The notes under the pieces are model-generated. The model did no database searches, was not told the DNA's origin, and saw only the letters and a list, made by a program, of their open reading frames with translations. DNA of 59,841 nucleotides from Deinococcus piscis (GTDB taxonomy: Bacteria; Deinococcota; Deinococci; Deinococcales; Deinococcaceae), in assembly GCF_014653275.1 (NCBI RefSeq), contig NZ_BNAL01000019.1:1-59841 (forward strand), written 5' to 3'. Below are positions 8,858 to 17,806 of the stretch, piece by piece; the stretch's first letter is position 1, and every line of letters starts with the position of its first letter. A program made the translations under genes and the position numbers.

Positions 8858-9682
8858 ATGCGAAAAATTGCTGCTTTTGGGTCCGCCTTGCTGCTGTCCA
8901 GTGCTTCGGCTCAGGTGATGGGCCAAGCACTTTCCCTGCCACAGACTGGCATCTGCGAGGTGTTCGGCTGCAAGAACCTGAAGACCGTGCAAGTCACGCC
9001 CCGGATCAAGTACGTGGCCGGTGAGCGTCAGGAACTGACCCCGGAGCTGGGCGGCAGCGCCTTTGGGATGTATGTGGACGGACGACTGGCGATGCTGGGG
9101 TGGCAGGAAGGAGACAATTTTGACACCCTCAATCCGAAATTTGGTGCCCTCAATCGGCTCGCCAAGCTGTTTACTGGTATAGGCGCGCCACCTATGCTCA
9201 AAACAGCACTGGGCGAAGTCAGCATCCCCATACAGGGCAACTATCTGGTCCGAGGAGCCGTCATGCACAGCTTTATCGGCGGTGGCCTGAGAACTGTGGC
9301 AGTCACCGATCAGCGGCACTATGCCCTGCTGCGAAACCTGGTCGGGCGGGGCGACGCCCCCGCTGCCCAGGGCATCATTGAGCGGGGCCTGCGGGCATCC
9401 GGGCTGAGCTATCAGAAAGTCAGCGGCGGCTACCGCATCTCCCCCACTACGGCGGCGACCGTGGGCCAGCTGGACCGGGTGTTTGCCGCGCAGAACTTAC
9501 GCAAGTGCACACTCTGTGACCGGCACTTCCTGCGGTACTTCCTGCCCGCCTTTTCAGGAACGCAAATTGACGTGAATGCTTACGTAGCCAAAGGACAGAC
9601 GCTGCAAATGGGCGACCGCATTGACCGGGACGGCATTGCTTACATGGACATCACCATAGAGAAAGTCCCAAGCTGGAAATAA
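8858..9682 (+). CDS. Exported hypothetical protein
   Basis: A 274-residue protein of no family I recognise. The N-terminus MRKIAAFGSALLLSSASAQ is a clear signal peptide, so the product is secreted or periplasmic. The mature part has two pairs of close cysteines (CEVFGC near 31-36 and CTLC near 217) that could form disulfides. The start is the ATG at 8858 because TAGACT sits 6 bases before it; the GTG at 8852 is in frame but falls in the spacer. It stands alone between the channel gene and trmH. Confidence 0.65.
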   Translation: MRKIAAFGSALLLSSASAQVMGQALSLPQTGICEVFGCKNLKTVQVTPRIKYVAGERQELTPELGGSAFGMYVDGRLAMLGWQEGDNFDTLNPKFGALNRLAKLFTGIGAPPMLKTALGEVSIPIQGNYLVRGAVMHSFIGGGLRTVAVTDQRHYALLRNLVGRGDAPAAQGIIERGLRASGLSYQKVSGGYRISPTTAATVGQLDRVFAAQNLRKCTLCDRHFLRYFLPAFSGTQIDVNAYVAKGQTLQMGDRIDRDGIAYMDITIEKVPSWK

Positions 9683-9740
9683 CGAGCTGAAGCGCGGGCA
9701 AACGGGTCATGCGCCTCCCAGCCCCGTATGCTACTAGGCG

Positions 9741-10406
9741 ATGACGCCCGAACGTTACGCCAAAATCCTGCGCGTCCTGCGCCTGCGCCAGCCCACCCTC
9801 AGCGTCCTGATGGACGAGGTGAACAAGCCCCACAACCTAAGCGCGATTCTGCGGACCTGCGACGCGGTAGGCGCGATGACCGCTCACGCCGTGCCGCCAG
9901 CAAGCATGAGCCTGGGCTCGTTCCGTTCGCGCATGTTCGAGGCCAGCTCCGGCAGTGCCCACAAGTGGGTGAATGTTCAGCAGCACGCTTCGGCATTGGA
10001 CGCCATCCGCGAATTGCAGGGCCAGGGGGTGCAGGTGCTGGCGACCCATCTTTCGCAGCGCAGCGTGGACTACCGCCAGCCCGACTACACCCGTCCCACC
10101 TGCGTGCTGCTGGGTGCCGAGAAATTCGGCGTGAGCGACGAAGCCGCCGAGGCCGCCGACGCCAACATCATCATCCCCATGATGGGCATGGTGCAGAGCC
10201 TGAACGTGTCGGTGGCCGCCGCCACGATTCTGTTTGAGGCGCAGCGCCAGCGGCTGGAAGCCGGAATGTACGCCCAGCCACAGCTGAGCGACGAGGAATT
10301 GCGGCGGTTCGCTTTCCGCTGGGCTTATCCCGACCTGGCCGACACTTATGATGAGCGCGGCGAAGCCTACCCGGAGCTGGACGAGCAGGGGCAAATCATC
10401 GGCTGA
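9741..10406 (+). CDS. trmH: tRNA (guanosine-18-2'-O)-methyltransferase
   Basis: A 221-residue SPOUT-class RNA methyltransferase that places a 2'-O-methyl on G18 in the D-loop of tRNA, using S-adenosylmethionine. The N-terminal block with [17 protein letters not shown] and the C-terminal knot motifs [13 protein letters not shown] and [17 protein letters not shown] are diagnostic of TrmH. Length and ends match the family. TATGCT lies 8 bases before the ATG. The next small gene begins 17 bases downstream after a strong GGAGGAGG ribosome site and may be translated from the same message. Confidence 0.92.
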   Translation: MTPERYAKILRVLRLRQPTLSVLMDEVNKPHNLSAILRTCDAVGAMTAHAVPPASMSLGSFRSRMFEASSGSAHKWVNVQQHASALDAIRELQGQGVQVLATHLSQRSVDYRQPDYTRPTCVLLGAEKFGVSDEAAEAADANIIIPMMGMVQSLNVSVAAATILFEAQRQRLEAGMYAQPQLSDEELRRFAFRWAYPDLADTYDERGEAYPELDEQGQIIG

Positions 10407-10423
10407 ATGGAGGAGGCCTCCCA

Positions 10424-10822
10424 ATGGGTCAGGTTTTACTCAATAAAGTCAAAGCTTCGCTGCCTTTCCTCCTCATTCTGCTGCTGCCGGCAACGTTTTA
10501 CCTTGCCCCCTACATGGGAGCGAAACGCCTACATATCAGTCGGGAGAGTGTCGGAGAAGCCTGGCCCTTCACTTTCGACAAAGGCACCCTATCTTGCCTC
10601 AAGCCAAAGCTGCTGATAGTGACCGACACGAAAGCGAAGGTGACCTATGCTCTCAATTGGCACACTCTCTTGATGGCCCCGAATAAGAGCTGGAGATCCG
10701 TGGAGGAGAGCTTGTTGCCGTCTGCGTCTACGCCCGCGCCCGAACAGGGCTTGCGACTGATTCAGGAACAGGCAGTGTCACTTTGCACCTGTTCCATGCT
10801 CGACTTTCGCCCTCAGTGCTGA
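10424..10822 (+). CDS. DUF2511 (YebY-like) membrane-anchored protein
   Basis: A 132-residue protein. An N-terminal hydrophobic segment (about 10-30) forms an anchor or uncleaved signal. The core, with VGEAWPFTFDKGTLSC and VTYALN, resembles the DUF2511 family (PF10709), whose members usually read WPFTV..GTL.C and TYALNG. Its function is unknown. The C-terminus after about 95 is not recognisable and has several cysteines. It sits 17 bases downstream of trmH and ends close to the convergent DUF4198 gene. Confidence 0.6.
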   Translation: MGQVLLNKVKASLPFLLILLLPATFYLAPYMGAKRLHISRESVGEAWPFTFDKGTLSCLKPKLLIVTDTKAKVTYALNWHTLLMAPNKSWRSVEESLLPSASTPAPEQGLRLIQEQAVSLCTCSMLDFRPQC

Positions 10823-10858
10823 CAGCAACTCGCCGTCCAACCTCTAGTCTCAGCCCAA

Positions 10859-11668
10859 TCAGTGCGCCCCAGCGCCCAGCTCAAAGGTCAACGTGGCATA
10901 GGCGGCCAGATTCTGGCACTCGCTGACATCGGGATAGGCAGTCTTGTGAACCACCTTGACTTTCCAAAATCCCTGACGCAGCGGCAGGATATCCACTTTG
11001 CCCTCGGCATCGGTCAGCTTGGAAAAGGCCTGGGCTTCGGCGGCGTGGCCCACTTCCTTGTAGGAGGTGTCGAAGCCGGCAAAGCTGGCCGTGACGGTGG
11101 CACCGACCAGCGGCTCACCGCCGAACAGGATTTGCATGGGGATGGCCTCGCCCACGCGGTGCGCGGAAGGATTGTCCAGCGGCACGATTTCCAGGGTGTG
11201 ACCCAGCGGGCGGGCTACCACCTCACGGGCAGCGCTGTCATGGCCCACATTCAGGACATTCTTGCCGAACATCTGGGTCTGCTCGCAGTACACCGCGCCG
11301 GGCATCTCGCGCAGGTTGTGCTGCGCCCAGTCGCCCGCCGCATTTTTGGACCAGAACGTCGGCTGGTAGGTGGCCGCCACCAGATAGCTGCCTTCTTTCA
11401 GCGGCGCGGCACTCTGGTAGCTGTAGTTGTGCGGGCCACGCTGCACCAGCGGCTGGGTGCCCTCCGGGCCGGTCAGGGTCATACCTGCCCTAAAAAAGTG
11501 CAGTCGCTCGGCTGGAATCGCTGCCGGGGTGAAGTTATGTCCATAGCCCAAGTCAGCCTTCAGGAGTTCACCGCCGTGGGTATGCCCAGTGTGTACCCAC
11601 AGTTCATGTGCCCTGGAAATAGGAGCAAGAGCCACGGCCAGCGTCAGGAAAACAGTTTTTTTGTTCAC
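10859..11668 (-). CDS. DUF4198 (NikM-like) exported protein
   Basis: A protein of about 269 residues with a signal peptide ending near SRA|HELW. After cleavage the mature N-terminus begins HELWVHTGHTHGG, a histidine-rich start common in DUF4198 proteins (PF10670), which are linked to nickel, cobalt or other metal uptake. The rest is Ig/transthyretin-like beta structure with a late EGKVDILPLRQGFWKVKV segment. Three GTG codons stand in a row; I choose the third (11668) because TAGGCT is then 6 bases upstream. A palindrome overlaps the promoter's -35, suggesting metal-dependent control. The metal is not evident. Confidence 0.72.
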   Translation of the reverse strand: MNKKTVFLTLAVALAPISRAHELWVHTGHTHGGELLKADLGYGHNFTPAAIPAERLHFFRAGMTLTGPEGTQPLVQRGPHNYSYQSAAPLKEGSYLVAATYQPTFWSKNAAGDWAQHNLREMPGAVYCEQTQMFGKNVLNVGHDSAAREVVARPLGHTLEIVPLDNPSAHRVGEAIPMQILFGGEPLVGATVTASFAGFDTSYKEVGHAAEAQAFSKLTDAEGKVDILPLRQGFWKVKVVHKTAYPDVSECQNLAAYATLTFELGAGAH

Positions 11669-11674
11669 CACCAC

Positions 11675-11716
11675 AGCCTAACTGAATTTTTGATTTTGGT
11701 AAAGCATTATCATTTA
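11675..11716 (-). promoter_or_regulatory. Promoter with overlapping palindrome upstream of the DUF4198 gene
   Basis: On the minus strand TTTACC (11698-11703) and TAGGCT (11675-11680) are 17 bases apart. An imperfect palindrome, TAAAGCATTATCATTTA (plus strand, 11700-11716), overlaps the -35. On the minus strand it contains GATAAT, the half-site also seen upstream of the znuA-like and CobW genes, so a Fur-family regulator is a fair guess. Confidence 0.45.
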
Positions 11717-11771
11717 GGATGTAAGGAAAGGGGCGGGCTCGGTGGCCTGCCCCTCCGTCCTGCCAGCCAGC

Positions 11772-13001
11772 TCAGGCTCCGTACTTCTCCAGCTTCAGCG
11801 CGTTTGCCATCAGGAGCGGCATCAGCGCGGTGCCGTGGCGCAGGCCCAGGCTGCCCTTGACCGCTTCTTTCTCGGTGAAGCGCTCGGCAGCGTCGCTGCG
11901 GCCATACTCGCTGTGAATCAGCACCGGCACCGGGTGCCAGGAATGGCTCGCCAGTTTGGACGGGGTGGAGTGGTCGCCCACAATCGCCAGCACATCCGGG
12001 TTCAGCGCCAGAAGTTCGGGGAGAATAGAGTCAAACAGCTCAATTTTCGCCACCTTGGCGTCAAAGTTGCCGTCCTCGCCGGTGGAATCGGTCTTTTTGA
12101 CGTGGAAGAAAAAGAAATCGTAGTTGTCCCACTCGCGCTTCAGGGCGTCCAGCTTGCCTTCTGGCGCGTCTTCGACGCTGTCCACGTCCAGCACGTTCAT
12201 GCCCACCAGGCTGGCGAGGCCCTTGTACATCGGGTAGCCCGCAATGCAGGCCGAAGTGAGCCGGTACACGTCACTGAACTGCGGGAAATGCGGCACGTCC
12301 GAATAGCCCCGGAACAGCACGCCGTTGACCTGCGGCTCGGCGCTCAGGGCCGCTTCGGCGCGCTTGACGAATTCGTTGACCAGGTTGGCGGTCTTCTGGC
12401 TGGCCTCGTCGCCCGCCTGAGCGTCACGCGGCGGCACGCCCGTCACCTGCGGGTCCACATCGCTGATGTGGGCTCCCAGCGGCTCGGTCCCGGCGCGGAA
12501 CACCACCACGAAGCGGTGCTCGGACTCGGTATAGATCTCCACCGGAGTGCTGTCAATCTCGGAGATGGCGGCGCGCAGCTTTGCCACAATTTCTTCGTTC
12601 TTCTCGGTGCTAGGACGCCCGGCGCGGCGGTCCAACACCGTGCGGTCCCCACCCAGGGTGGCAAAGTTGCCGCGCACCGCCACGTCTCCGGCGTTCAGCT
12701 TCACGCCGATGCCCACGGCGCTCAGTGCGCCGCGCCCGACGGTGTAGATCAGCGGGTCATACCCAAACAGGCTCAGGTGGCCGGGACCGCTGCCGGGCGT
12801 GATGCCGGGGCCAACCAGCTCCAACTGCCCGAGCTGGCTCTGCGCGGCCAGCGCGTCCAGAAAAGGAGTCTTGGCCGCCTCCAGTTCGGTGGGGCCGCCT
12901 GGCGTCATGGGCAGGCCGCCCACACCGTCCAGCACAACCAGGACGATTTTGCTGTCCGTCTTTTTCGAGAGGCCGCTGATGACCGGAATCAGGTCTGTCA
13001 T
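11772..13001 (-). CDS. apgM: 2,3-bisphosphoglycerate-independent phosphoglycerate mutase, archaeal type
   Basis: A 409-residue member of the alkaline-phosphatase superfamily that interconverts 3- and 2-phosphoglycerate in glycolysis and gluconeogenesis. The opening [13 protein letters not shown] holds the first metal-binding Asp, and [13 protein letters not shown] carries the catalytic-site serine region; [20 protein letters not shown] near the end holds metal ligands. Length and layout fit the archaeal-type (aPGAM) enzyme rather than the 510-residue bacterial iPGM. The ATG at 13001 lies 7 bases after TACAGT, so I prefer it to an in-frame codon 9 bases upstream. Confidence 0.9.
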   Translation of the reverse strand: MTDLIPVISGLSKKTDSKIVLVVLDGVGGLPMTPGGPTELEAAKTPFLDALAAQSQLGQLELVGPGITPGSGPGHLSLFGYDPLIYTVGRGALSAVGIGVKLNAGDVAVRGNFATLGGDRTVLDRRAGRPSTEKNEEIVAKLRAAISEIDSTPVEIYTESEHRFVVVFRAGTEPLGAHISDVDPQVTGVPPRDAQAGDEASQKTANLVNEFVKRAEAALSAEPQVNGVLFRGYSDVPHFPQFSDVYRLTSACIAGYPMYKGLASLVGMNVLDVDSVEDAPEGKLDALKREWDNYDFFFFHVKKTDSTGEDGNFDAKVAKIELFDSILPELLALNPDVLAIVGDHSTPSKLASHSWHPVPVLIHSEYGRSDAAERFTEKEAVKGSLGLRHGTALMPLLMANALKLEKYGA

Positions 13002-13285
13002 GCTCCCCACTGTAGCGCCGTACGGTCAGGCCACAGTGGCGGGGCGCAAGCAAACAACCAGCGCAAGAAGCCAGCGCGGGCAAAAGCAACAACAGCCGGA
13101 GACAGGAGTCAGGGCAGCCCGCATGCCCCTGGCGGCCTGGTCTGTATGACTCTTGCTCATGGTTGCCCGGTATAGTGACCCAAAGCTCCCGCCCCAGCCT
13201 GCTTCCCCCGGCCCAGCTTGGGCGGTACGCGCCCCCACCGCCTGACGCCACGCCGTACGCCGCAGAAAGGACCCTGCACCGCACC

Positions 13286-14284
13286 TTGAATGTTCTGCCA
13301 CAACTGAGCCTGCTTCCTGTCTCTCTGGGCCTGCTGGACCTGGTAGATATCGCCCTGGTGGCGTTCGTGCTGTATCAGGGATATCAGCTCGTTTCGGGCA
13401 CGCGGGCGGTCAATCTGGTGCGCGGCATCGCCGTTTTTCTGGTGGTGTGGTTCGTGGCTCAGCTGCTGGGCATGGTGGCCCTCAGCACCCTGCTGGGACA
13501 GGTGGGCACCATCGGGATCTTTGCGCTGGTGGTGCTGTTTCAGCCTGAGCTGCGGGCCGCGCTGGAGCGCATTGGCCGCCCCAGGCTCCGCGAGGACGAC
13601 GGCGGCGGGGCCACCTTGCAAGACATCTCACGGGCGATGGAACGCCTCGCCGAGCGCAAAATCGGGGCCCTGATTGCCATTGAGCGTGGCACCCCACTGG
13701 GCGAGATTGCCGCCAGCGGCGTGGCCCTGGACGCCAAGGTCAGCGTGCCGTTTCTGGAAGCCCTGTTTGCCCGCAACGCCCCACTACATGACGGTGGCGT
13801 GGTGATTCAGGGCAGCCGGGTGGTGGCGGCTGGCTGCCTCTTCCCCTTGCAGGCCAGCGACGGCACCTACCGGCGCTACGGCACACGGCACCGGGCCGCC
13901 ATCGGCCTATCGGAAGTGACCGACGCGGTGGTCCTGGTCGTCAGCGAAGAGCGCGGGTCCATGCGCATCGCGCTCTCGGGCCGCCTGGGGCCGGACCTGA
14001 ACATCACCGAGTTGCGCGAGCAGCTGCGCGTGCTGGTCTACGACCGCGAGGTGCAGTCGCTGAGCCACTTTGGTGACGCTGCCGAGCCGGAAGTTCAGGG
14101 CGAAGGAGCCGCTCCAGCAGCCACACCGCCAGGAACCGGGACCGCCGACCCCAGCTCTGCCCAAAGCTCCACTCCTTCTCAAAGCACCAGCCCTTCCCAA
14201 AAACCGTCGGCCCAGGTGATCACCGCAGCGGCCCCAGCGCAGCCTTCACCCGCTCAGCCCACGCCTTCTCAGGAGCGGCCATGA
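13286..14284 (+). CDS. cdaA: Diadenylate cyclase (c-di-AMP synthase)
   Basis: A protein of about 332 residues that makes cyclic di-AMP from two ATP. Three N-terminal membrane segments precede a DAC domain with PLHDGGVVI and GTRHRAAIGLSE. The first motif is usually DGA; here it is DGG. The C-terminal 60 residues are low-complexity Pro/Ser/Thr/Gln. A TATAGT -10 at 13171-13176 lies inside the longest open frame, so the start must be downstream. TTG at 13286 gives the family's usual N-terminal length and is preceded by AAAGGA, though the spacing is long. The gene overlaps cdaR by 4 bases (ATGA), implying coupled translation. Confidence 0.85.
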   Translation: MNVLPQLSLLPVSLGLLDLVDIALVAFVLYQGYQLVSGTRAVNLVRGIAVFLVVWFVAQLLGMVALSTLLGQVGTIGIFALVVLFQPELRAALERIGRPRLREDDGGGATLQDISRAMERLAERKIGALIAIERGTPLGEIAASGVALDAKVSVPFLEALFARNAPLHDGGVVIQGSRVVAAGCLFPLQASDGTYRRYGTRHRAAIGLSEVTDAVVLVVSEERGSMRIALSGRLGPDLNITELREQLRVLVYDREVQSLSHFGDAAEPEVQGEGAAPAATPPGTGTADPSSAQSSTPSQSTSPSQKPSAQVITAAAPAQPSPAQPTPSQERP

Positions 14285-15282
14285 CGCCGCCCATGCCCAG
14301 CCCCCCGCAGCGCCAGCAGGCCCGGGAGCAGCTGCGCCGGGGCCTGACCGACGACTGGGCCGCCAAGTTGCTGGCGCTCGTGGCCGCCTGCGTCCTTTGG
14401 TTTATCGCTTCCGAGGACCGCCGGGCCATCATCGAGCAGACCTATGACGTGCCCGTCAACGTACGCGACAACACGGGCGAGAATGTCGCCGAGACACGGG
14501 CTGTGACGGGCCTATCCCCCGGCACAGTCAAAGTGACACTGAGCGGGCGGCCTGAGCGGCTGCGCGAGCTGCGCGGCGAAATGGTCGAAGCGGTGGTCAA
14601 CGTGACTGACATCGCCGAAGGGTCGTTCAATCAGCCGGTGACTGTGACTGCGCCGAGCGGCACCGAAGTGGTGCGGGCCACTCCTGACCGCGTGCAGGGC
14701 GTGGTGGACACAGTGCAGAAGCGCAGCCTGCCCGTGACTGTGACGGTCTATGCACCCGGCAGTGCGCTGATGCCCAGCTACCAGGTGCAGCCCGCAGAGG
14801 TGACGGTCAGCGGCCCCAGCCGGGCGGTGAATGAGGTGGCCCAGGTCATCTATGCGCCTGCTGAGCTGGAACCAGGCGAAAGTCGCTCGGTGACGCTGCT
14901 CCCGGTGGACGGCGAAGGCCAGCCGGTGGAAGACCTGACCCTTACGCCCGCCGCTGTTCAGCTGACACGGGCTTCTTCGGATGGACAGCCGGGCCGCACA
15001 CTGCCGGTCCGTCTGTCACCCCCACCCGCTGGCCTGGAGCTCATTTCTTCGCAGCTGTCGCCGGAGCAGGTGCGGGTGATTGGCCCGGCTGGAGCCGTCA
15101 ATGGCCTGACCGAGCTGGTCGGGACTGCTGAGTACCGTCCCGGCACCTACCGGACCGAAGTCCAATTCCAACCACCGGAGGGGGTGCAGTTGCTGGACCG
15201 GGTCAGCGTCCGGCTTCAGGTACGCACCCAGACAGACACCGCCCCAGCGACTGCGCCAGAAGCCGCCCCGGCCCTGCCCTGA
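14281..15282 (+). CDS. cdaR: YbbR-domain protein, CdaA regulator
   Basis: A 333-residue protein with one N-terminal membrane helix (about 23-42) followed by several YbbR repeats exposed outside the membrane. Family members bind and tune CdaA. It begins within the end of cdaA (ATGA overlap), the conserved cdaA-cdaR arrangement. The last 20 residues are Ala/Pro/Thr-rich. The substrate-level effect (activation or inhibition) is not readable from the sequence. No glmM follows, unlike in Firmicutes. Confidence 0.85.
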   Translation: MTPPMPSPPQRQQAREQLRRGLTDDWAAKLLALVAACVLWFIASEDRRAIIEQTYDVPVNVRDNTGENVAETRAVTGLSPGTVKVTLSGRPERLRELRGEMVEAVVNVTDIAEGSFNQPVTVTAPSGTEVVRATPDRVQGVVDTVQKRSLPVTVTVYAPGSALMPSYQVQPAEVTVSGPSRAVNEVAQVIYAPAELEPGESRSVTLLPVDGEGQPVEDLTLTPAAVQLTRASSDGQPGRTLPVRLSPPPAGLELISSQLSPEQVRVIGPAGAVNGLTELVGTAEYRPGTYRTEVQFQPPEGVQLLDRVSVRLQVRTQTDTAPATAPEAAPALP

Positions 15283-15379
15283 GCGCACGCTGGGCGGCAT
15301 GGGCCAACCTGTATTCCGGCTGAATGCAGAAGGCATGGACGCAGAAAGCGGGCCGGGCCGCAGCGGTATAGTGGCTGCC

Positions 15380-15463
15380 ATGTTGCGCTTAGCACCTGCC
15401 CCCCATTTGTGCTCTGCCACGCCCCTCTTCCCCACTGGCCCGAGTGCCGCACTCTGCCGCTGA
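15380..15463 (+). CDS. Possible 27-codon leader ORF coupled to yqeK
   Basis: TATAGT (15367-15372) lies 7 bases before an ATG that opens a 27-codon frame ending in TGA at 15461-15463. That stop overlaps the ATG at 15463 that I take as the yqeK start (TGATG). The arrangement is what one expects of a leaderless mini-ORF whose translation delivers ribosomes to the next gene. The peptide is not conserved in any way I can judge, and it could instead be chance. Confidence 0.4.
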   Translation: MLRLAPAPHLCSATPLFPTGPSAALCR

Positions 15464-16176
15464 TGGGACCGCGCCTGCTAACAGAGCTGGCACGGCTGGT
15501 CATGCAGCCCCACCCCGCTCCGGCCACAGCGCTGTGCCTTGACCTGAGCGAGTTGCCGCTGCCGCCCGCCGCGGCTCAGGCTGACCTGCCCGCCTGGATG
15601 ACAGCCGAGTGGCCGCGCTGGACCGCAGAAGTGCAGAGTCGCGTCACCCCGGACCGCTGGAAGCATGTGCAGCGGGTGGCCCTACTGGCGGCCCAGATTG
15701 CCTACGCCGCTGGTCTGGACACCCGCCGGGCCTACGCAGCGGGCATCCTGCACGACCTGGCCCGCGACCTGAGCGGCGAGGAACTGTTGCGGCTGGCCCC
15801 ACCCGAATGTGAGCTGGACGCCCGCTGGCCGCTGGCGGTGCATGGCCGCGCGGCCCGCAGCGCCCTGGAAACCCTGGGCTTTGGCGACACCGTGGTGCTT
15901 GACGCTGTCGAAGACCACGTGACTGGCCCGCGCCCCGGTCACGCCATCGCCGCCTGCGTGTATATCGCGGACGTGTCCGAACCCGGACGCGGCGTCAATG
16001 ACGATATCCGTACGCTGGCCCTGCGTGACCTGGACGCCGCACTGGCGCAGGCCATCAGCTCCAAAGTGCGCTACCTCAGCAGCCGGGGCACCGAAGTGCA
16101 CCCACGCACGCTGGCGCTGTACCGCTGGCTGGAACGTGAGCGCCCGGTCACGTGGGCCGGAGAAACCCCGGCATGA
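15463..16176 (+). CDS. yqeK: HD-domain Ap4A hydrolase, YqeK family
   Basis: A protein of about 237 residues. The HD domain carries KHVQRVALLA, AGILHDLARDLSGE (HD pair), LAVHGRAARSALETLGFGD and VEDHVTG, followed by YIADVSEPGRGV, all typical of YqeK. Related enzymes symmetrically split diadenosine tetraphosphate into two ADP. An N-terminal 60-residue extension precedes the usual domain. The start at 15463 is inferred from overlap with the upstream mini-ORF; GTG at 15409 is an in-frame alternative. The gene overlaps the next (LCP) gene by ATGA and forms an operon ending with rsfS. Confidence 0.82.
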   Translation: MGPRLLTELARLVMQPHPAPATALCLDLSELPLPPAAAQADLPAWMTAEWPRWTAEVQSRVTPDRWKHVQRVALLAAQIAYAAGLDTRRAYAAGILHDLARDLSGEELLRLAPPECELDARWPLAVHGRAARSALETLGFGDTVVLDAVEDHVTGPRPGHAIAACVYIADVSEPGRGVNDDIRTLALRDLDAALAQAISSKVRYLSSRGTEVHPRTLALYRWLERERPVTWAGETPA

Positions 16177-17651
16177 AGCGCCCGCCCGTGCTGCCGGGCA
16201 GCGGGCGCACGCCAGCGGAGCGCCGCCGGGCCTGGCTGCGCGGCCTGCAACTCGGTGGGCTGACGCTGGGGGCACTGTGCTGGGGGGGAGCTGCCTGGCT
16301 GACTTTTGGGGCTGGCAAGACCGCTGGCTATCAGACCGAGCAGCGCCCCGAATTTACTTTTTTGCTGGCCGGGCGCGATGTGGCCTACTGCGGCTATCAC
16401 CTGCGCTGTGAGGACCAGACGCAGCGCGAGGGGCTGTTTCAGGAAATCAATACCGACACTCTGATGCTGATCAAGGTGACTGGCCCCAGGGTCGAAGTGC
16501 TCAATATTCCCCGTGACACCAACGTGGGCGAATACGACCCGGATAAGACCGCCACCGAGCAGAAGATCAACCACCAGTACTGGGCGGATGGCCCCTACGC
16601 CCTAAAACGCGGCGTTGAAACCATCACTGGCAGTCCGGTGGACGCTTATGTGGTCCTGAACGAAGACTATGTGGCCGAGCTGATTGACGCGCTGGGCGGC
16701 CTCACCGTCACTGTGCCCGAAGGCGGCATTCAGTGGGAGGACAACGCCGCAGGTATTCACCTGGACCTGCCGCCCGGCGAACAGCACCTTGATGGCCGCA
16801 CGGCTGCGCTGTATCTGCGGGTCCGCAAAGGCGTGGGCGACGACTGGGGCCGCATTGACCACCAGAAGCAGGCGCTCACCCAGCTGATCGGTAAGTTGCG
16901 CTCACCGCAGGGCCTGCGCGTGATTCCCACCCTCATCTCCGGCTTTGGGGAGAACATCGAAACCGACCTCAGCCCTGAGCGGCTGACGGGCATGCTTCCC
17001 TACCTCTCGCAGCTGAACCTGACTTTCGCCACGCTGCCCACCACTTCTATTCCAGACAGCTTTAATCTGGCGGTGGACCGCGCCGCCCTGAGCCGGGTGT
17101 GGACCAACCCTGGCCTGGAAGCCGAGCGCCAGGAGGCCGAGCGACAAGAGCAGCTAGAACAGGCCCGGGCTGAGGGGACGGACCAAACTGGGGAGACAGC
17201 CGAGGAAACAGTGGATGGGCTGAATGACGAAAGAGGTGACCTCGCTGCTGACGGCCCTGCCGACCTGACCGAGCTGCCAGTGGTGATTCACGACGGCTCC
17301 GGCGCTCTGCTGGGGCCGGCCCTGGCCCGCAGCCTGGAGCGTGTGGGCTACGGCAATGTCCGGGTGCTGCTGGAGCCACCTGATCCCATGAGCAGTCAGG
17401 TGCTGACCCTGGACGCTCCGGCTGAAGCCAGTGCCCTGGCACAGTTGCTCAGCCTGCCCAGGCTTCAGGGCGAGCGCTTTGAGCTCCAAAACGGTGAGGT
17501 GGCCGTGTGGTTGGGCACCGACGCACAGACACAGTTGGCGGCCCTCAAACCGCTGCGCCGCCCCACCGATGGCCGCCAACTTGGCCTGACGCGGGAAGAC
17601 GCAGCCGCCCTGCTGCAAGCCACACCGTTGGCAGACCCCCGCACGCCCTAA
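16173..17651 (+). CDS. LytR-CpsA-Psr (LCP) family protein
   Basis: A 492-residue protein with one N-terminal membrane helix (about 27-48) and an LCP domain (about 65-290). The domain has NTDTLMLIKV, VLNIPRDTNV and the Arg/Asp-containing RVRKGVGDDWGRIDHQKQAL segment. LCP enzymes move glycopolymers from a lipid carrier to the cell wall. A glutamate-rich linker leads to a C-terminal LytR_C-like domain (LPVVIHDGSGALLGPALARSLE). The ATG overlaps the yqeK stop (ATGA). Acts at the outer face of the membrane; the polymer attached in Deinococcus is not known to me. Confidence 0.88.
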   Translation: MKRPPVLPGSGRTPAERRRAWLRGLQLGGLTLGALCWGGAAWLTFGAGKTAGYQTEQRPEFTFLLAGRDVAYCGYHLRCEDQTQREGLFQEINTDTLMLIKVTGPRVEVLNIPRDTNVGEYDPDKTATEQKINHQYWADGPYALKRGVETITGSPVDAYVVLNEDYVAELIDALGGLTVTVPEGGIQWEDNAAGIHLDLPPGEQHLDGRTAALYLRVRKGVGDDWGRIDHQKQALTQLIGKLRSPQGLRVIPTLISGFGENIETDLSPERLTGMLPYLSQLNLTFATLPTTSIPDSFNLAVDRAALSRVWTNPGLEAERQEAERQEQLEQARAEGTDQTGETAEETVDGLNDERGDLAADGPADLTELPVVIHDGSGALLGPALARSLERVGYGNVRVLLEPPDPMSSQVLTLDAPAEASALAQLLSLPRLQGERFELQNGEVAVWLGTDAQTQLAALKPLRRPTDGRQLGLTREDAAALLQATPLADPRTP

Positions 17652-17806
17652 GCGAACGCTCAACCAGGCGGGGACCCAGGCATGCTGGGCCTCTGCTATG
17701 GTCAGGGCACTCCCATGCGGCCCCGGCACTGCCGCCCCGGCGTGCCTGCGCCCCAACCCAGCTTATTTTCCGTATCCACTCAGCTTTCGCCCCTCAAGGA
17801 GAAACC

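Noticed and set aside
8771..9319. A 182-codon minus-strand frame opposite the exported hypothetical gene
   Set aside because: The plus-strand gene has a signal peptide and a leaderless promoter; the antisense frame has neither and no family match.
11742..13175. A 477-codon open frame opposite apgM
   Set aside because: Composition is rich in His, Arg, Gln and Gly as expected of the reverse of a high-GC gene; apgM on the other strand is certain.
13163..13285. N-terminal extension of cdaA from a TTG at 13163
   Set aside because: The TATAGT promoter lies within it, and the added 41 residues do not resemble the family.
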